Shown: piece after piece, positions 1 to 5,975 of the stretch
Position numbering within the stretch: the stretch's first letter is position 1
How the letters are laid out: each line of letters starts with the position of its first letter
Origin: Gemmatimonadales bacterium
Lineage (GTDB): Bacteria > Gemmatimonadota > Gemmatimonadetes > Gemmatimonadales > GWC2-71-9
Length of the DNA stretch: 13,271 nucleotides
NCBI GenBank assembly: GCA_013816685.1
Contig: JACDDX010000012.1
Span: 1-13,271, forward strand
Reading direction: 5' to 3'
Program-made: the position numbers and the translations under genes
Notes under the pieces: model-generated
Databases searched by the model: none
What the model was told of the DNA's origin: nothing
What the model saw: the letters and a program-made list of their open reading frames with translations, nothing else

Positions 1-285
1 GTGCTGGTGAACCATCATCATCGGGTTCAGCCCGGCCGGGTTCATCATGAACATGATCATGAAGATCGCCATGATGGTCATCTCACCCGCCATCATGAGG
101 ACCAACACGAGTCCCAGGAACTCGGCGCCGAGGAGCACCAAAATTCCCGCCACCCCGATGAACGAAGCAAGCAGCCAGTACGCCGCCCGGAACATCGAAT
201 CGGTGCGGAAGACCCGCCAAGCCGCGACTACGCTGCCGAGCGCAAACGCCCAGAAGAGGAGGTCGGATGCCGGGGATGGTGTCAC
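1..285 (-). CDS. nuoJ: NADH-quinone oxidoreductase subunit J-like protein (3' part beyond window)
   Basis: A membrane subunit of a complex I-like proton-translocating module. The visible 95 residues run off the left edge. I chose the GTG at 283-285 because it forms a four-base GTGA overlap with the nuoH-like stop, and the frame stays open to position 1. The N-terminus reads MTPSPASDLLFWAF, then a segment around FIGVAGILVLLGAEFLGLV that matches the NuoJ pattern of small residues followed by an Ala-Glu-Phe. After it comes a Met-rich helix around GEMTIMAIFMIMFMMNPAG. In usual NuoJ this area carries a Tyr-Val-Gly-Ala motif; here it is replaced by Met-Ala-Gly-Glu, so the subunit is divergent. Assignment rests on sequence pattern and on position after nuoA and nuoH. 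The C-terminal half cannot be judged. Confidence 0.8.
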   Translation of the reverse strand, partial: MTPSPASDLLFWAFALGSVVAAWRVFRTDSMFRAAYWLLASFIGVAGILVLLGAEFLGLVLVLMMAGEMTIMAIFMIMFMMNPAGLNPMMMVHQH

Positions 286-1217
286 AGCAGCAGCAGCAGT
301 CCGGACAGGAAGACGTTGACCAGCGCAAGCGGAATGAGCCCAACCCATGCGATTACCACGAAGCGCTCGAGCCGTGGCCGCGCCACCAGGTGGCCAGCGG
401 TGACGAGCAGCGCAAGGAGCGCGAGCGTCTTCACGACCACCCACGCGGGGCCGGGAAGCCATGGGCCGAGCCAGCCGCCGAGGAAAACCGTGGCGCCAAT
501 CGCAGCCACGGCCACGAGCATTGCGGACTTGGCCGCGGACCAGGCGAGGCGCGCCACTCCGGACGCCTCGACGAGTGTGCCCCCCGCCAGGTCGGCTGAG
601 TCGGCGAAGTCCAGCGGTCGGCGGCAGGCGAGTCCCAGCCCGGCGATCAGATAGAGTGGCAAACCGAGTGGCTGGCGCACGACGTTCCAGAGGTCAGCCT
701 GGGACGCGACGATCACCGGCAGCGCCAGCGCTCGTGCCGGGAGGGCGGCGGCGATCAGTACCAGGGCCAGCGGCATCTCGTAGGACAGGGCGAGGGCGAC
801 GAAGCGATACCCGCCAATGAGCGGCATCACCGAATTGGGCGCCCACCCGTGTGCGTATACCGCCACCATGACCAGCGCTCCCACCGCACCAAACCACACG
901 ATGCCGGCCTCAACGTTCGCCAGCGCCCCCGACGGTCCCAGCGGTACGATGGCGAGCCCGGCAGCCGCCAGACCCGCCAGGAATGCGGGAGCGATGAGCC
1001 ACAGGGGGGCGTCAGGGCGCTCCGTGGTGGTGGTCTGCTGCAGGAGCAGGAGCGCCGCACGGTGGATTGGGATGGTGAGCGTGCGCCCAACAGGTTCGAA
1101 GTGGCCGCTTACCACGCGGCCGATCGCATGGTCAAGCACTTCGACAACGTACGCCCCCAGAACCAGCGCGCTTCCGACAAGGGCGAGACTCGCGGGGAGG
1201 CCGAGCTGCGCGGTCAC
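282..1217 (-). CDS. nuoH: NADH-quinone oxidoreductase subunit H-like membrane protein (divergent)
   Basis: Predicted polytopic inner-membrane protein of 311 residues, near the usual NuoH length. NuoH links the quinone pocket to the proton-pumping arm of complex I. Family signatures include GGYRFVALALSYEMPLAL (135-152; usual form R-x4-Q-x2-SYE-P), ATVFLGGW (242-249) and a final ERFVVIAWVGLIPLALVN (284-301). The cytoplasmic loop that normally reads AETNRAPFDLPEAESELVAGYxTEYSG is here around CRRPLDFADSADLAGGTLVEASG (198-220), with several glutamates lost. The first loop lacks the usual Arg-x-Gly-Pro and Lys-Glu residues. The GTG start at 1217 overlaps the upstream TGA by four bases (GTGA), which suggests translational coupling. 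The family call is firm. Normal quinone-reductase function is doubtful because of the altered loops. Confidence 0.85.
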   Translation of the reverse strand: MTAQLGLPASLALVGSALVLGAYVVEVLDHAIGRVVSGHFEPVGRTLTIPIHRAALLLLQQTTTTERPDAPLWLIAPAFLAGLAAAGLAIVPLGPSGALANVEAGIVWFGAVGALVMVAVYAHGWAPNSVMPLIGGYRFVALALSYEMPLALVLIAAALPARALALPVIVASQADLWNVVRQPLGLPLYLIAGLGLACRRPLDFADSADLAGGTLVEASGVARLAWSAAKSAMLVAVAAIGATVFLGGWLGPWLPGPAWVVVKTLALLALLVTAGHLVARPRLERFVVIAWVGLIPLALVNVFLSGLLLLL

Positions 1218-2533
1218 ACTGCGCTCGCGGCATGCCTAGACGCAGCCTCCTCGAGGTCCAGGTCAAGACTCACAATCGTTGTCACCGCATCGCCCCAGTC
1301 CAGCCCGGGCAGGAGCGCGGGAATCAGGGCGACCAGTTCGGCCGCTGGCGCGGACTCGGCGGTGAGACTCCCCCGGGGTGCCTCGACTCGTCCGCTGGGA
1401 GTTGACCAACGCGCAGCCGCACGCCCCGCGAGCTCGAGCGCCTGGAGGGCCTCGGATAGGCGCTGCCGCCACCTGGCGCGGGCATCGCCCTCCTCCTGTA
1501 CCAACACTTCGAAACCGAGCGACAGGTACGACGGATCGCTCGTACGCGCGTCGCGGGCAATGCCGGCGGCGCGGCTCACGGGACCCGGCGGAACCTCCGC
1601 CAGACTTGCCCCATCAGTCACGCCGACGCCGGCAGTTCCCCAGGCAAGCGACCGGGTCCCCTCCAGCAGGCGGCCGAGTGCGCGAACAGCTCCGGCGCGC
1701 TCCGGTGCGATCTCGGCGGCCAGCCGCCGGGCACGGTAGCCCAGAGCGGCGACGCCATGAAGCTCGAGAGCCCCGGCGAGCCAGACGAGATGGTGCCGGG
1801 CTCGGGCGAGTTCGAGAACGCTGATGGGGACCGGCTGGCTGAGCGCGAGTTCGAATGGATTCGGACCTGCGGCGGTGCCGACGACGGCCGCGTCGAAAGA
1901 GAGGAACGGGTTGTCGCCGAGGCTGACCTCCTGCACAACGTCGCCCTGAACCTTCAGGTCGAGCACGAGGCCGGCCGGCAGTGGCGGGAACAATGGGCCG
2001 ATGCGGACCGGCAACTGATCGAGTTCCAGACCGTCGCGGTCGTGAGCCCGCTCTGCCAGTGCCCGCCCATACGGCACGCCTCCGGTCATGCCTTTGCCGC
2101 CCTGGCCGTGGGGCCCGACTCCGCGCCATGGTGCGGGGTCGATATCGGGCAGCAGGTCAGGCTCGGAAGCATGATCGCCGCGAAGCAGGGCCGACTGCAG
2201 GCGGGTGAGGACGGTCCCCACCTCCTCACGTACATCGACCATCACCGCATCAGGAAAGCCGGACGGAACTGGCGCGCTGGTACCTGCCCTCCAGCACGCC
2301 GTCGCGCGGGGACGGGGCATCGAGTCGTGGATCGACCGCGCGGCGCTGGCGAGAGCATCCGGGATCTCCCCAATGAGCAGCAGGATCGTCGTGGCTCGCG
2401 GAGACTCGGTGAAATGCAACCGGGAGTCGAGGCGCAGCTCGTCTACCTTCTCGCGTGCACCCCGGCCGGGCACGACGAAGACCGAGGCGGGCGCACCCGC
2501 CGCCAGGCCGGCGAGCCATCGCCTTACGCCCAT
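1214..2533 (-). CDS. Fused NuoB-like/NuoD-like protein lacking Fe-S ligands
   Basis: A 439-residue protein joining two degenerate complex I domains. Residues about 35-120 resemble NuoB: ESPRATTILLLIGEIPDALA followed by SIHDSMPRPRATACWRAG corresponds to the NuoB stretch that leads into the first cluster cysteines. The NuoB motifs Cys-Cys, Cys and Cys-Pro for cluster N2 are absent; the only cysteine in the whole protein is C80. A Gly-rich linker (137-157) leads into a NuoD-like part: IGPLFPPLPAGLVLDLKVQG (178-197), PGPVSRAAGIARDART (316-331; NuoD has GP-xR-SGV-x-DLR) and a C-terminal GDAVTTIVSLDLDLEEA (414-430). The ATG at 2533 overlaps nuoA by ten bases. The open frame extends further upstream, but there it runs inside nuoA, so that start is rejected. 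It may be a structural connecting subunit with no redox centre. The similarity to NuoB/D is my reading, not a search. Confidence 0.75.
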   Translation of the reverse strand: MGVRRWLAGLAAGAPASVFVVPGRGAREKVDELRLDSRLHFTESPRATTILLLIGEIPDALASAARSIHDSMPRPRATACWRAGTSAPVPSGFPDAVMVDVREEVGTVLTRLQSALLRGDHASEPDLLPDIDPAPWRGVGPHGQGGKGMTGGVPYGRALAERAHDRDGLELDQLPVRIGPLFPPLPAGLVLDLKVQGDVVQEVSLGDNPFLSFDAAVVGTAAGPNPFELALSQPVPISVLELARARHHLVWLAGALELHGVAALGYRARRLAAEIAPERAGAVRALGRLLEGTRSLAWGTAGVGVTDGASLAEVPPGPVSRAAGIARDARTSDPSYLSLGFEVLVQEEGDARARWRQRLSEALQALELAGRAAARWSTPSGRVEAPRGSLTAESAPAAELVALIPALLPGLDWGDAVTTIVSLDLDLEEAASRHAASAV

Positions 2534-2877
2534 TCGAGCGCCCGCTCCCGCCAGGCGTACAGGATGCCGAGCGTGAGGATCACGATGAACATGAGCATTT
2601 CGACGAGAGCAGTTACGCCTTCGCGAACGAACACGACGGCCCACGGATACATGAACACCATTTCCATGTCGAACGCGAGGAACAGGAGAGCCATGGTGTA
2701 GTAGCGTGCGTGGAAACGGCTCCATGCGTGCACGCCGGGAGGCGCGCCGGCGGCGAATGGCGCACGCCCAGGCGCGGTCGAACAGGCTGGGTTCAGGGTA
2801 TCACTGACCCACCGCAGTAGGAGCCACCCACCCAGTCCGGCGAGAGACACCGTGAGCGCGGCGCCGACCGCGTCCAT
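2524..2877 (-). CDS. nuoA: NADH-quinone oxidoreductase subunit A-like protein
   Basis: A small inner-membrane subunit (117 residues, normal for NuoA) with three predicted helices at about 5-25, 60-84 and 88-107. The family signature is clear: RFHARYYTMALLFLAFDMEM followed by VFMYPWAVVF, with the conserved acidic pair at D70 and E72, and a final YAWRERALEW. In complex I NuoA contacts the quinone site through a loop with a Glu-Cys-Gly motif; here that loop reads PFAAGAPPG (40-48), so the conserved Glu-Cys is missing. The ATG shares one base with the stop of the upstream YHS gene (TGATG), and the 3' end overlaps the fused nuoB/D-like gene by ten bases. The whole operon therefore looks translationally coupled. 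Confidence 0.88.
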   Translation of the reverse strand: MDAVGAALTVSLAGLGGWLLLRWVSDTLNPACSTAPGRAPFAAGAPPGVHAWSRFHARYYTMALLFLAFDMEMVFMYPWAVVFVREGVTALVEMLMFIVILTLGILYAWRERALEWA

Positions 2878-3032
2878 CAGGAGGCTTTGTCGGCGTAATC
2901 CTCCGGGTTCCCCTTGAACTCGACTTGGCAGTCTTCACTGCAGAAATAGTACGTCTTTCCTCTGTGCTCCGCGGTCGCGACCGCGTCCTCCTTCTCGATC
3001 ATCATGCCGCACACGGGATCTTTCACCTTCAT
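2877..3032 (-). CDS. Small YHS-domain metal-binding protein
   Basis: A 51-residue cytosolic protein made of a single YHS domain. It starts MKVKDPVCGMMIEKEDA and continues with GKTYYFCSEDC and FKGNPEDYA, the standard DPVCGM ... YYFCS-x2-C ... F-x2-NP-x2-Y pattern. Cysteines C8, C31 and C35 are the likely metal ligands. YHS domains occur alone or attached to copper P-type ATPases and other heavy-metal proteins. I chose the ATG at 3032 because GGAGG lies five bases upstream of it; an in-frame ATG at 3044 would overlap that ribosome site and add four residues. The gene is first in the operon, and its TGA overlaps the nuoA-like ATG by one base. A protein this small next to complex I genes could be a metal sensor or chaperone; that role is inferred. 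Confidence 0.9.
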   Translation of the reverse strand: MKVKDPVCGMMIEKEDAVATAEHRGKTYYFCSEDCQVEFKGNPEDYADKAS

Positions 3033-3037
3033 GTCGG

Positions 3038-3042
3038 CCTCC
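3038..3042 (-). promoter_or_regulatory. Ribosome binding site of the YHS gene
   Basis: GGAGG on the minus strand, five bases before the ATG at 3032. It decides between two in-frame ATGs, because the other ATG (3044) overlaps it. Confidence 0.7.
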
Positions 3043-3126
3043 ATTTGGCCAGAACGGTTCGGTATCGGGGTGGTCCCCTCGTGTGAGAGGCCGCCGGTTC
3101 AAATCGTTTGGTCCTTCATCACTTGT

Positions 3127-3141
3127 TTTATTCCGCGTAAA
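3127..3141. promoter_or_regulatory. Operator-like half-matching site TTTATTCCGCGTAAA
   Basis: This 15-mer matches the perfect palindrome at 3375-3389 in its first four and last seven positions (TTTA-N4-GCGTAAA). It lies 95 bases upstream of the YHS start, a suitable place to control the minus-strand operon. The regulator is unknown; no regulator gene is present in the window. Confidence 0.4.
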
Positions 3142-3159
3142 GCTATCTTTATCCTCTCC

Positions 3160-3193
3160 GCTGGCAAGCCAGTGGAGCTGGCAAGCCAGTGGA
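3160..3193. repeat. Two-copy 17-bp tandem repeat
   Basis: The unit GCTGGCAAGCCAGTGGA occurs twice, back to back and identical (3160-3176 and 3177-3193). Each copy contains the dyad CTGGC-AA-GCCAG. It sits in the divergent control region, so it may be a protein binding site, or simply a recent slippage duplication. Confidence 0.85.
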
Positions 3194-3336
3194 CGCCAGC
3201 GCTGTCGAGCCGACCTTCCTCCCTCTGGGAGTTTCAGGAGCGATCGCGGTCGAATACGGCGAACCGCAACCGTAAGAGGGGCACCTTACTCGGATGTTCG
3301 ATGGGCGGGCTCGATTTCGGCTGACGACTTGTGACT

Positions 3337-3354
3337 TGGGACACTTTCGTCCCA
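3337..3354. repeat. Inverted repeat TGGGAC-N6-GTCCCA
   Basis: A perfect six-base dyad with a six-base spacer, upstream of the barrel operon and 20 bases before the TTTACGC palindrome. Its spacing suits a dimeric regulator bound upstream of a promoter. It could also form a small hairpin. No protein can be assigned. Confidence 0.5.
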
Positions 3355-3374
3355 CACCGCAGCGGCCATCTTTA

Positions 3375-3389
3375 TTTACGCTGCGTAAA
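3375..3389. promoter_or_regulatory. Operator-like palindrome TTTACGC-T-GCGTAAA
   Basis: A perfect 7-1-7 inverted repeat, 38 bases upstream of the GTG of the barrel gene. It covers the best -35-like hexamer for the plus-strand operon. A degenerate relative sits at 3127-3141 on the side of the other operon. Confidence 0.55.
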
Positions 3390-3403
3390 ATGGGCGGCAC
3401 AAT
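3375..3403 (+). promoter_or_regulatory. Candidate promoter for the barrel/Met-rich operon
   Basis: TTTACG (3375-3380) and CACAAT (3398-3403) are separated by 17 bases; each matches four of six positions of the sigma-70 consensus. A start site near 3410 would leave a very short leader before GGAG (3418-3421) and the GTG at 3428. The -35-like element lies inside the palindrome, as expected for a controlled promoter. Consensus in this phylum is uncertain. Confidence 0.35.
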
Positions 3404-3427
3404 GCGCCACCGCCTTCGGAGACTAGA

Positions 3428-4318
3428 GTGTTCAGTATTAATCGTGGTTTGACGCGGGCTCGCAGTGTCAGCGGAGCCACTGCCGCTGTGAATTCCAGGT
3501 TCCGGGCGAAGCGAGGACGAACCCCGTGGATGCTCGCCATTCTCACTGGTGTTGCGGCCCGAAGTGGGGCTGCTCAGATCGACTATCGCAACCTGGACGA
3601 TGAACGGCCGGTGGTCACCGAAGATGCATACCCGATCGAGCGGTACGCCTTCGAAGTGCTGGCCCCGTACCGATTCGAACGTGAGCGGGGCGGCAACCGG
3701 ATTCACCGGGTTGTGCCAGAGGTGGGGTACTCCCCGTTCGACAACACGCAGATCGGCCTCGAGGTGCCACTGGCCGCGCTCGATGAAAGTGCGGGCAGCG
3801 ACACTCGCTGGGGACTGGCCGGGATCGGCGTCTACGCGTTCTACAACCTGAACACCGAAGGGCGGGTGCTCCCAGGCTTCGCCGTCCGCGCGGAAGCGGG
3901 GCTCCCCGTGGGGTCGCTGGCGGGTGACGCCACCCGCTTCGCGGTGAAGGCAATCGCCACCCGCACCTTCGGCCGCACCCGACTCCATCTGAACGCGCTG
4001 CGCGGCTTTGGTTCCGAGGACGACATCGGGCTGATGGACTTCACGCCTCGCTGGCGCTACACGCTGGCCGCCGACCGCACTTTCCTGCGCCAGAGCACCC
4101 TGCTCGTCGCCGAGCTGCTGACCGAACGCGCGATTCGCGGCGCGGAGGTCGAGGTGAACGCGGCGCTCGGGCTTCGCTACCAATGGCGTCCCACGCTCGT
4201 CCTCGACGCCGGGGTGGTCCGCCGCCTGCGCAATGTGAGCGGGCCGGACTACGGTCTGACGCTGGGACTCTCGCACGCGTTCGCCTGGCGCGCGCTGATG
4301 CCGTCTCGCCCTCGCTGA
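3428..4318 (+). CDS. Predicted outer-membrane beta-barrel protein (transporter-like)
   Basis: A 296-residue exported protein. The Arg-rich N-terminus is followed by a short hydrophobic stretch (34-44) and a likely cleavage near SGAA-Q (about residue 49); the basic leader is long for a signal peptide. The mature part has alternating hydrophobic and polar residues and many aromatic strand ends, as in barrels, for example YAFEVLAPYRFERERGG, VPEVGYSPFDNTQIGLEVPL and a final YGLTLGLSHAFAW. It resembles loosely the 'transporter' barrels of the MetA/phenol-degradation type found beside metal-resistance genes. The GTG start is supported by GGAG six bases upstream. The Met-rich protein follows after 19 bases, so the two are probably co-transcribed. 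Substrate is unknown; passage of metal or of a Met-rich partner is only a guess. Confidence 0.7.
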   Translation: MFSINRGLTRARSVSGATAAVNSRFRAKRGRTPWMLAILTGVAARSGAAQIDYRNLDDERPVVTEDAYPIERYAFEVLAPYRFERERGGNRIHRVVPEVGYSPFDNTQIGLEVPLAALDESAGSDTRWGLAGIGVYAFYNLNTEGRVLPGFAVRAEAGLPVGSLAGDATRFAVKAIATRTFGRTRLHLNALRGFGSEDDIGLMDFTPRWRYTLAADRTFLRQSTLLVAELLTERAIRGAEVEVNAALGLRYQWRPTLVLDAGVVRRLRNVSGPDYGLTLGLSHAFAWRALMPSRPR

Positions 4319-4337
4319 TTTCCCGGAGCTTACTGCC

Positions 4338-5696
4338 ATGCGTTCGCTCGCCGTCCGTGCCATCCTCCCGATCCTGCTCGCCTTGTCGCCCGCACTCCCC
4401 ACACCTGGCTGGGCGCAGGAGGGCCGGAACGAGCAATTCTACTATCCCGGCTCCTTCAACTGGGAATTCATCGGCACGTATCCCACAGGGGCCAGGCTGT
4501 TCAACGCCTTCGACTATGGGCACGCCATCCTCTACGAAAAACTCTATACCCAGCCAGGCCACGCCCAGGCCGCGCTCGAGAAAGAGTATCGCTATCTCAC
4601 GACCGATCTCCTGATCAAGCCTCCGCGCTACGCCATCGCGGAAGAGGCCGTGATGCCGAAGTATGCCAAGCTCGCCTGGCGAGCGAAGCAGATGTTCGAC
4701 TGGGCGCACCTCCTCCATCGTCAGATCTATGACGTCTACTCGGATGCCAGGATCCGTCCAGCACAGAAGGATTCGCTGATCGAGCGAATCACGGATTATT
4801 ACCTGAGCCGGAAGGACTACGCCTTCACACCAGTGCCCAAATCCATGGCGCTCATGGAGGGCCAGTATTTCAGCCGGACCTTCCGGCAGGACTATCCCAA
4901 TTTCAATGGGCTTATCTGGGCCTACCATTGGCTCCAGGTCGGGATGTACGAGCCCTACATCGAAGCGATGGGGAAGCCGGAAGCGCAGGTCGAATCGGAG
5001 ACCAAGGCCGGGGTAGACGCCGTGGTAGGCCGATTCTGGTCGATGCTGGAAGCACCTCCAGCTCGCATGCCGAGAATCATGCCGATGACCCCGTCCATCG
5101 CGCCGCAGTTCACCGCCGCCCATCCGCGGGCGGCTGCCATCTTCGATAACCTTCACATGATGCACGACATCATCTCGGACATTCTGGCCTCCGACTCCGT
5201 ACCCCGGAACAAGAAGCGCGAGGTGATCTACGCCAACCTCCGGAAGCTGCAGGACAGCTCGACAGACGTGATGTCGCAGGACGAATGGCGAAACATGGCG
5301 ACCATGGTGGGCGGCGTTGTTGTGATGGGAGGGCAGGCGACCGGGAGAGTGCTGGCACAGGCTCCCCTGACGCCCGAGCCTTCGCCAGAAGGGATGGAAA
5401 TGATGGCGAAGGGCGAGATGGGCGGCATGGAAGGAATGGGGCAGATGAAGGCCAAGGGCATGCAGCACGGCGGCAAGGGCGAGCGACACGCAGGACAGAT
5501 GCGGCGCATGATGGAGATGCACCGCCGGATGATGGACGACCCCCAGATCCGGCAGCGCGTCATGAACGATCCGGAATTGCGCAGAATGATGAACGATATG
5601 ACCAAGATGCAAGGCGATTCTAAAGCAGAGGGCACCTCTACGATGGAGGGGATGCCGAACATGCAGGGCGCAGCTCCCCCGGCCCACGAGCACTAG
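4338..5696 (+). CDS. Exported protein with Met-rich C-terminus, possible copper binding
   Basis: I do not recognise the family. The protein has 452 residues. A signal peptide with core ILPILLALSPALP ends near GWAQ (residue 27). Residues about 30-340 form a mostly helical domain rich in Tyr and Trp, with two HxxH helices: AHLLHRQ (123-129) and LHMMHD (272-277). A flexible Pro-rich stretch (343-350) leads to a tail with 22 methionines in the last 102 residues, in clusters such as MEMM, MGGMEGMGQM and MMEMHRRMM, plus repeats DPQIRQRVMN/DPELRRMMND and a final HEH. Met-rich periplasmic segments of this kind bind Cu(I) in CopA/CopB-type proteins. Start ATG has a weak CGGAG upstream. It lies 19 bases after the barrel gene. 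Periplasmic copper capture is inferred. Confidence 0.8.
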   Translation: MRSLAVRAILPILLALSPALPTPGWAQEGRNEQFYYPGSFNWEFIGTYPTGARLFNAFDYGHAILYEKLYTQPGHAQAALEKEYRYLTTDLLIKPPRYAIAEEAVMPKYAKLAWRAKQMFDWAHLLHRQIYDVYSDARIRPAQKDSLIERITDYYLSRKDYAFTPVPKSMALMEGQYFSRTFRQDYPNFNGLIWAYHWLQVGMYEPYIEAMGKPEAQVESETKAGVDAVVGRFWSMLEAPPARMPRIMPMTPSIAPQFTAAHPRAAAIFDNLHMMHDIISDILASDSVPRNKKREVIYANLRKLQDSSTDVMSQDEWRNMATMVGGVVVMGGQATGRVLAQAPLTPEPSPEGMEMMAKGEMGGMEGMGQMKAKGMQHGGKGERHAGQMRRMMEMHRRMMDDPQIRQRVMNDPELRRMMNDMTKMQGDSKAEGTSTMEGMPNMQGAAPPAHEH

Positions 5697-5719
5697 CGTC
5701 ATGGCGTTGACGGTCAGGA

Positions 5720-5769
5720 CCGGCCGAGCACCGGTCGAGTGCTGCCGGGCCGGCGGAGCCGATCTTTTT
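5720..5769 (+). terminator. Possible intrinsic terminator after the Met-rich gene
   Basis: A two-step hairpin: CCGGCC (5720-5725) pairs with GGCCGG (5748-5753), and inside it AGCAC (5727-5731) pairs with GTGCT (5739-5743). Five T follow at 5765-5769, about 11 bases after the stem, which is farther than in classic terminators. The rest of the gap to the next gene (to 5975) shows no gene that I can support. Confidence 0.35.
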
Positions 5770-5975
5770 GTTCATGGACGACCGGTCCGCCGGAGGGCGC
5801 GAACGGTAGATCTACGCAGGCACCCAAGCCGACAGCGCGGCACGCCGAGGCACGGTGGCCGGGCTACGGGTGTGGAGGCTTTCCCGCGGTCCGGAACCTC
5901 CCGACCGCTTCTTCCGCTCTCCGGCCGCTCGCCCCGGGCTGGATCCCAATTCATGGTCAACCACAGAGGTGAGCA

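Larger units (their letters stand above)
3033..3427. other. Divergent intergenic control region
   Basis: About 395 bases without a convincing gene, between the minus-strand YHS/nuo-like operon and the plus-strand barrel operon. It is noticeably richer in A and T in places than its surroundings. It holds two related operator-like sites (3127-3141 and 3375-3389), an 18-bp dyad (3337-3354) and a tandem repeat (3160-3193), described separately. The short open frames here (for example 3004-3324 plus) show no family signature and overlap the YHS gene, so I do not call them. Promoters for both operons are expected here. Confidence 0.7.

Noticed and set aside
285..299. CAG triplet run
   Set aside because: It encodes the Leu-rich end of the NuoH-like protein on the minus strand; a coding run, not a separate repeat element.
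1757..2701. Plus-strand open frame (314 codons)
   Set aside because: It is antisense to the fused nuoB/D-like gene, which shows complex I motifs and overlapping starts with its neighbours.
3078..3110. tRNA-like stretch GTGAGAGGCCGCCGG followed by TTCAAATC
   Set aside because: It resembles a T-loop, but the bases after it (CGTTT) do not pair with GCCGG, and no acceptor, D or anticodon arms are found.
3149..4402. Minus-strand open frame (417 codons)
   Set aside because: It lies opposite the barrel gene and the control region, and reads as low-complexity Arg/Gly/Ser sequence.
4041..5702. Long minus-strand open frame (553 codons)
   Set aside because: It lies opposite the Met-rich gene and is full of His and Arg, as expected of an antisense reading of GC-rich DNA; the plus-strand frame has a signal peptide and a ribosome site.
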